Below, one piece after another: positions 6,150-10,126 of a DNA stretch of 10,126 bases. Origin of the DNA: Deltaproteobacteria bacterium (GTDB lineage Bacteria > Desulfobacterota > Desulfuromonadia > Desulfuromonadales > BM103); assembly GCA_019313105.1 (NCBI GenBank), contig JAFDBW010000138.1, positions 1-10,126 on the forward strand, given 5' to 3'. Positions within the stretch are counted from its first letter, which is position 1. Each line of letters starts with the position of its first letter. A program made the translations under genes and the position numbers. Below the pieces are notes generated by a model. The model ran no database searches and was not told where the DNA came from. It was given only the letters and a program-made list of their open reading frames with translations.

Positions 6150-7364
6150 ATGTTCCAGATTGTAGAAAAACCTGTCAATCTCGAATTCCCGCGAGGCCAT
6201 CACCTGCATGCTCTGGTCTGCCAAATCGGCAACCATCTTCAGAAGCAGGATTATACCTGTGTGATCAGCGACCCGGAAGAACAATGGCAGCAGCTCTGTT
6301 CGATTTTCGAGCTGGTCGCCGATAGTGGCAGCAACCTCAGCCGGCTGCACTTCCTGGTCCTGCCGGAAGGCACCGTGCCCTATGCTCGCTTTGACGACCT
6401 GCTGACCCTGATCGATCGCCACCGTAAAGCCAACTCAGTGACCATATTCGGCATCGAACATATCGACCTGGCCACCTACCTTGATCTGCTTAAACGCTGT
6501 GCGGATGACAATAGTGAAGCCTTGGAGTGTGTCCGCGGGGATTTTGCTGCCGCCGACATTGCCGGGGTCCCGGTTAACTGCTGCGTCACAGCGGTCAAGG
6601 AATCAGACGATCGATTGCGGGTCTTTATCCAGGCCAAGAGCCATCCTTTTTTCGGTGAGGAAACGATCGATCTGGGGCATGATCTCTATCGTGGCAAGGT
6701 CTTCCCGCTGCTACGTTGCACCCCCAACGGCTTTAACTTCATGACCATGATCTGTCTCGACTACATCTACCGCGATCTGTACCAGTCGAACATCAGCGTC
6801 CTGATCGATAAAGCCAACGAGCTGTTTTATCAGACCCGTCAACGTCTCGACCTGCTCTGCGTGCTGGAGTGTAATCCAAAGCCCGAACACAAGGCGTTCC
6901 GCGACGTGGTCAACGGTTTTTACGGCGAATACCTCGCCTACACACCGGGTGTGCGCGACACCATCACGGTTTTCTGCAACAGTTCCGAGCAGACCACAGG
7001 ATTTGGCAAGACCCCGGACTGCAGTTTCGGTCGTTCTATGGTCATCATGCACCAGAGTCATAAAATAGCTCCGGCAGAAACGCCCGAATACGTCAGCGAT
7101 AATTTCGACGGCCTGCCGGTCTGTCGTATGCGTTTCGGCACAGCGAGCCGACTCTATTACTTCAACCTGCCTCTGTTTCACGAACTCGATCCACGCACCA
7201 CCCGCTTCCCGATGAAGATTCACTCCATCTACAAGCCAACAACTGGCGGCTGGGAACGCTGCGGCGACCTTGACCAGGCACAGACCGACAGCCACCAGGA
7301 CTATGTCGCGGCGCGCAAGATCGACGCCGCAGATTCTGCAGAGAGGAAGGCAGACCAATCATGA
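6150..7364 (+). CDS. Divergent nitrilase-superfamily (carbon-nitrogen hydrolase) protein
   Basis: A 404-residue protein that I do not recognise as a named enzyme. The Glu-Lys-Cys layout of the nitrilase superfamily can be read: LPEG with E73 as general base, QAKSHPFFGEE with K163 and the second glutamate E170, and MICLDYIYRD with nucleophile C202. Later landmarks agree with the fold: LLCVLECNP (235-243) as the strand after the nucleophile, FRDVVNGFYGEYLAY (250-264), VFCNSS (274-279) and FGRSMVI (293-299). The E-to-K gap is about 90 residues, longer than the roughly 70 usual in small nitrilases, and about 100 extra residues follow residue 300. Such enzymes hydrolyse amides, nitriles or carbamoyl groups; the substrate is unknown. 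The gene sits 9 bases after the Nudix gene and overlaps argH by 4 bases (ATGA), so it is expected to be translated together with argH. Residues 380-404 are polar and low in complexity. Confidence 0.72.
   Translation: MFQIVEKPVNLEFPRGHHLHALVCQIGNHLQKQDYTCVISDPEEQWQQLCSIFELVADSGSNLSRLHFLVLPEGTVPYARFDDLLTLIDRHRKANSVTIFGIEHIDLATYLDLLKRCADDNSEALECVRGDFAAADIAGVPVNCCVTAVKESDDRLRVFIQAKSHPFFGEETIDLGHDLYRGKVFPLLRCTPNGFNFMTMICLDYIYRDLYQSNISVLIDKANELFYQTRQRLDLLCVLECNPKPEHKAFRDVVNGFYGEYLAYTPGVRDTITVFCNSSEQTTGFGKTPDCSFGRSMVIMHQSHKIAPAETPEYVSDNFDGLPVCRMRFGTASRLYYFNLPLFHELDPRTTRFPMKIHSIYKPTTGGWERCGDLDQAQTDSHQDYVAARKIDAADSAERKADQS
7341..7350 (+). promoter_or_regulatory. Ribosome binding site of argH inside the preceding gene
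   Basis: GAGAGGAAGG lies 10 bases before the argH ATG at 7361 and within the last codons of the nitrilase-like gene. It allows independent entry as well as coupling through the ATGA overlap. Confidence 0.65.
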
Positions 7365-8749
7365 GCGAAAAACTCTGGGCCGGACGATTTACCCAACCGA
7401 CCGATGCATTCGTCGAAGAATTTACCGCGTCAATCAACTTTGACCGACGCATGTACCATTACGATATCCTCGGTTCGGTCACCCACGCCAGGATGTTGGC
7501 CAGGCAGGGAATCATCTCCGGAGATGAGGCGGAAACAATCGTTCAGGGCCTCCAAGGGATCCTTGCGGAAATCGAGGCGGGAGACTTTGAATTTACGGTT
7601 GCCCGCGAAGACATCCACATGAATATCGAAGCCCGGCTGATCGAGAAGATTGGCGCAGTCGGCGGCAAGCTGCACACTGCGAGGTCCCGCAATGACCAGG
7701 TGGCGCTCGATGTTCGTCTTTACCTGCGCGACGAAATCGACGCGATCGCCCAAGCCCTGGGCACATTACAGGCCGCCCTGCTTGACCAGGCCGAAAAAAA
7801 CCTTGATGTCATCATGCCTGGTTACACCCATTTGCAGACCGCCCAGCCGGTTCTGTTTGCCCATCATCTGCTGGCTTATTTCGAAATGCTGGCCCGCGAC
7901 ACCGGCCGGTTGCATGATCTGCGCAGCCGCCTCAACCATCTGCCGCTCGGTGCAGGCGCGCTGGCAGGGACAACCTTTGCCATCGATCGCGAATGGGTCG
8001 CCGAACAACTCGGTTTTGCCGGCGTCACACGCAACAGCTTGGACACTGTATCCGATCGTGATTTCGCCCTTGAGTTCTGCAGCTTTGCCTCGATCCTGAT
8101 GATGCACCTGTCACGCCTTTCCGAGGAACTGATCCTCTGGTCGAGTGCCGACTTCGCCTTTATCGAACTCTCGGATGCCTTCTGCACCGGCAGTTCAATC
8201 ATGCCACAGAAGAAGAACCCGGACGTACCGGAACTGGTGCGGGGGAAAACCGGCAGGACCTATGGCAACCTGATCAGCATCCTGACGCTGATGAAGTCGC
8301 TGCCGCTGGCATACAACAAAGATATGCAGGAGGACAAGGAGCCGCTTTTCGATACAATCGACACAGTGCGCGGCTCCCTCAAGGTGTTTGCCGGAATGAT
8401 TGCAGAAATGCGAGTAAATCTTGAGCAGATGCGTATCGCGGCAGGGCGCGGCTTCTCCACCGCGACCGACATCGCCGACTACTTGGTACGCAAGGGACTG
8501 CCGTTCCGCAACGCCCACGAAGTGGTCGGCAAGACTGTCCGGTTCTGTGTTGAGAACGAAAAATCTATCCCGGAGCTGACCCTTGAGGAGTTTCGCCAAT
8601 TCTCTGCTGACATCGATGGCGACATCTTCAGTTATGTCACCCTTGAGGCCTCGGTAAACGCTCGCAAGGCGACCGGTGGCACAGCCCGCGAAGCCGTCGA
8701 AAAGGAAATTATCCTGGCCCGTCAGGCCCTGAAAGAAAGTTCACCATGA
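7361..8749 (+). CDS. argH: ArgH, argininosuccinate lyase
   Basis: It cleaves argininosuccinate to arginine and fumarate, the last step of the pathway. The 462 residues match the family (a homotetramer of the fumarase/aspartase superfamily). Visible marks: LWAGRF at the N-terminus, EDIHMNIE (83-90), HTARSRNDQV (105-114), PGYTHLQTAQP (153-163) with the catalytic H157, and the superfamily signature GSSIMPQKKNPD (277-288) in which the second serine (S279) is the expected catalytic residue. The start overlaps the end of the nitrilase-like gene by 4 bases (ATGA), and its own stop overlaps the start of the lipoprotein gene in the same way. The protein appears intact and ordinary; only its neighbours are unusual. 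Confidence 0.97.
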   Translation: MSEKLWAGRFTQPTDAFVEEFTASINFDRRMYHYDILGSVTHARMLARQGIISGDEAETIVQGLQGILAEIEAGDFEFTVAREDIHMNIEARLIEKIGAVGGKLHTARSRNDQVALDVRLYLRDEIDAIAQALGTLQAALLDQAEKNLDVIMPGYTHLQTAQPVLFAHHLLAYFEMLARDTGRLHDLRSRLNHLPLGAGALAGTTFAIDREWVAEQLGFAGVTRNSLDTVSDRDFALEFCSFASILMMHLSRLSEELILWSSADFAFIELSDAFCTGSSIMPQKKNPDVPELVRGKTGRTYGNLISILTLMKSLPLAYNKDMQEDKEPLFDTIDTVRGSLKVFAGMIAEMRVNLEQMRIAAGRGFSTATDIADYLVRKGLPFRNAHEVVGKTVRFCVENEKSIPELTLEEFRQFSADIDGDIFSYVTLEASVNARKATGGTAREAVEKEIILARQALKESSP

Positions 8750-9537
8750 TGATTTCAGATCTTGCAAAGTTTTCCGCGCTTCGCGCTTCGCGCCTCGCGC
8801 TTCTCACAATTATCTGCCTGACCCTGATCATGATGACCGGCTGCGGCAAGAAAGGTCCGGTTCGGCCGAAGCTCGACACAGTTCCGGAAGCACCTCGGGA
8901 AGTCACCGTACAACAACAGGGCATGCTGTTCGTCCTCGGCTGGACAATCCCCGAGAGGCACCAGGACGGCACCAAGGTAGAAGACCTGACCGGGTTCCGG
9001 ATCAAGCGTCTGACCTACGACGCTGCGCAAGGCTGCCCGACGTGCCGTGATCCGCAGACCGAAGTAGCAGAGATCGAGCTGAAATACCCCGAGCCGGCAC
9101 AACGCATCGGCAAACGCCTCTACTGGCGCGACCTCGACATCCGCACCGGCACAGGATACCGCTACGCAATCGTGCCATTGACCATCGGCGGCCATGAAAC
9201 TCCGGCGACGATGGTCCATCTTGTTGCGGTGCAGCCACCGCCCGGACCGACCAATCTGCGTGCCGAAGCCGGCGATGCCCGGGTCTCACTGAAATGGGAC
9301 GCCCCCGAACTGCCGGACGACATGGAGCTGATTGGCTACAACCTCTATCGCCGCCACGCCAAACGTGCGTTTCCGATCATTCCTGTCAACAAGGATCCAT
9401 TGCAGGAGACGCAACTGCTTGACCGCGGTCTCGATAATGGCAAAGCTTACGAGTACCGTGTCAGCGCACTGATCAAGACCGGTGATCGGGTGATCGAGAG
9501 CATGGCCAGCCCCGGGGCTTTGATCACCCCGCAGTAG
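8746..9537 (+). CDS. Predicted lipoprotein with two fibronectin type III-like domains
   Basis: The 263-residue protein opens with a lipoprotein signal: basic n-region (K8, R13, R16), hydrophobic core about 17-30, then MTGC with the lipidated cysteine at C33. The mature start CGKKGPVRP resembles the small outer-membrane lipoprotein LptM (YifL), but what follows is different. Residues about 49-163 and 166-258 each read as a fibronectin III-like beta sandwich; the second is clearer (PTNLRAEAGDARVSLKWDAP, IGYNLYRR, YEYRVSAL). A CPTC motif sits at 97-100 in the first domain. A periplasmic, membrane-anchored location is expected; function is unknown. The start ATG 8746 overlaps the argH stop (ATGA); the ribosome site is weak (GAAAG). 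Codons 11-20 are encoded by a tandem heptamer repeat. I recall a putative lipoprotein after argH in Geobacter relatives, but could not check this. Confidence 0.85.
   Translation: MMISDLAKFSALRASRLALLTIICLTLIMMTGCGKKGPVRPKLDTVPEAPREVTVQQQGMLFVLGWTIPERHQDGTKVEDLTGFRIKRLTYDAAQGCPTCRDPQTEVAEIELKYPEPAQRIGKRLYWRDLDIRTGTGYRYAIVPLTIGGHETPATMVHLVAVQPPPGPTNLRAEAGDARVSLKWDAPELPDDMELIGYNLYRRHAKRAFPIIPVNKDPLQETQLLDRGLDNGKAYEYRVSALIKTGDRVIESMASPGALITPQ
8766..8806 (+). repeat. Degenerate repeat element 5, tandem heptamers inside the lipoprotein signal peptide
   Basis: AAAGTTTTCC (8766-8775) resembles the core of the other elements. It is followed by four tandem heptamers: GCGCTTC (8776-8782), GCGCTTC (8783-8789), GCGCCTC (8790-8796) and GCGCTTC (8797-8803), then TCAC. 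This is a pyrimidine-rich arm without a purine arm, and it lies wholly inside coding sequence. Read in frame it gives ALRASRLALL, which suits a signal peptide. Confidence 0.65.
9488..9529 (+). terminator. Possible structured 3' end of the lipoprotein mRNA
   Basis: GGGTGATC (9488-9495) pairs exactly with GATCACCC (9522-9529), enclosing a 12-base palindrome AGCCCCGGGGCT (9508-9519). All of it lies within the last codons before the TAG at 9535. No U tract follows, so intrinsic termination is doubtful; the structure could equally be chance in GC-rich coding sequence. It is noted because the arginine run ends here and the lysine genes begin after a gap. Confidence 0.22.
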
Positions 9538-9640
9538 AGTCGATGATAGGTTCTTTACATGAGACTTGGGCTATGTTAGGTACTTTCTTTACAAACACAA
9601 ACCAGAGGTAATTCTCTGATATCCAGGCAAGGAGAGCATC
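9538..9640 (+). promoter_or_regulatory. Leader region upstream of dapA, with a spaced direct repeat
   Basis: This 103-base gap is visibly more AT-rich than its surroundings, as a promoter region would be. TTCTTTACA occurs twice (9551-9559 and 9585-9593), each time preceded by TAGGT (9547-9551 and 9577-9581). A small CAGAG/CTCTG inverted repeat spans 9603-9618. I could not find a convincing -35/-10 pair: the TTTACA at 9554 has no good -10 at 16-18 bases. A promoter here is plausible from position and composition only. Confidence 0.35.
9629..9636 (+). promoter_or_regulatory. Ribosome binding site of dapA
   Basis: AAGGAGAG ends 4 bases before the ATG at 9641, and is the same octamer as used by argF. 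It supports ATG 9641 over the later in-frame ATG at 9656. Confidence 0.75.
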
Positions 9641-10126
9641 ATGTTCAGTGGATCCATGGTCGCCATCGTCACCCCGTTTGACAGCCAGGGGAAGTTCGCC
9701 GAGGAGACCTATCGCCAGTTGATTGATTTCCAGATCGAAAACGGCACCGACGTGATTGTCCCCTGTGGAACGACCGGAGAGTCGGCAACCTTGGATTTTG
9801 ACGAGCACGAATACGTCATCAAGGTCTGCAGCGTCCAGGTTAACAAGCGGGTGCCGGTCATCGCCGGGACCGGCGCCAACAATACCGCCGAGGCGATTCA
9901 CCTTTCCAAAAACGCCAAGGCAATGGGCGCCGACGGACTGCTGCTGGTTTGCCCCTACTATAACAAACCCTCCCAGGAGGGAATCTACCAGCATTACAAG
10001 ACGCTGGCCACAGAGGTCGCACTCCCCCAGGTCCTTTACAATGTGCCGGGGCGCACCGGAGTCAACATGACGGCGGATACAACCGTCCGCCTGGCCGAAT
10101 TCGACAACATCGTCGCAGTCAAGGAG
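9641..10126 (+). CDS. dapA: DapA, 4-hydroxy-tetrahydrodipicolinate synthase (5' part)
   Basis: The first 162 codons are present; the reading frame is still open at the window edge. DapA condenses pyruvate with aspartate semialdehyde, the committed step to lysine and diaminopimelate. The TIM-barrel marks are all in place: MVAIVTPF near the start, PCGTTGES (41-48) with T44 and T45, GTGANNTAEAI (76-86), PYYNKPSQEG (105-114), LYNVPGRTG (132-140) with catalytic Y133 and R138, and VAVKE (158-162) with the Schiff-base lysine K161, the same numbering as in the E. coli enzyme. The rest, about 130 residues, lies beyond the window. The start is set by a strong ribosome site. A sialate or other aldolase of the family is unlikely because the dicarboxylate-binding R138 is present. 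Confidence 0.94.
   Translation, partial: MFSGSMVAIVTPFDSQGKFAEETYRQLIDFQIENGTDVIVPCGTTGESATLDFDEHEYVIKVCSVQVNKRVPVIAGTGANNTAEAIHLSKNAKAMGADGLLLVCPYYNKPSQEGIYQHYKTLATEVALPQVLYNVPGRTGVNMTADTTVRLAEFDNIVAVKE

Noticed and set aside
5649..7364. Anti-phage system built on the nitrilase-like protein
   Set aside because: Nitrilase domains occur in some reverse-transcriptase defence proteins, but no reverse transcriptase, nuclease or other effector is here, and the setting is biosynthetic.
8776..8803. Short CRISPR-like array
   Set aside because: Units are 7 bases and contiguous with no spacers; no cas gene is near. It is a tandem heptamer.
9554..9577. Sigma-70 promoter TTTACA/TATGTT before dapA
   Set aside because: The spacing is only 12 bases, too short for a working -35/-10 pair.

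Overview
The window reads as a chromosomal amino-acid biosynthesis block of a GC-rich Gram-negative bacterium, most likely a deltaproteobacterium near Geobacter, Desulfuromonas or Pelobacter (Desulfuromonadales/Desulfobacterota). That placement is inference from gene order (hslU, argB, argD, argF, argG, argH, lipoprotein, dapA), codon use and the look of the short intergenic repeats; no marker gene in the window proves it. Every supported gene lies on the + strand, and no gap exceeds about 105 bases.

Layout. 1-284: 3' end of hslU, the ATPase of the HslUV protease. 307-1193: argB (N-acetylglutamate kinase), broken by an apparent one-base deletion near 514-516. 1292-2506: argD. 2535-3443: argF, with a GTG start. 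3491-4258: a membrane protein with two zinc ribbons and an RDD domain. 4352-5572: argG. 5649-6140: a Nudix hydrolase. 6150-7364: a divergent nitrilase-fold hydrolase. 7361-8749: argH. 8746-9537: a lipoprotein with two fibronectin-III-like domains. 9641-10126: the first 162 codons of dapA, ending just after the Schiff-base lysine.

How the genes work together. ArgB, ArgD, ArgF, ArgG and ArgH cover phosphorylation of N-acetylglutamate, transamination to N-acetylornithine, carbamoylation of ornithine, and the two steps from citrulline to arginine. The remaining steps (argA or argJ, argC) are not in the window. dapA probably opens the neighbouring lysine/diaminopimelate block. Nudix, nitrilase-like, argH and lipoprotein genes are packed tightly (9-nt gap, then two 4-nt ATGA overlaps), so they are probably co-translated. 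Three non-arginine proteins (zinc-ribbon/RDD, Nudix, nitrilase-like) sit inside the arginine run and are the least explained coding content.

Between the genes is a second layer: five degenerate elements built from a purine-rich arm, a core resembling AAGGCTTTTCC, and a pyrimidine-rich arm. Two form long imperfect hairpins. One lies across the start of the lipoprotein gene and encodes part of its signal peptide. I see no CRISPR array, transposase, RNA gene, phage gene or defence system. The most notable items are the argB frameshift, the Nudix/nitrilase pair fused into the argH operon, and the repeat family.
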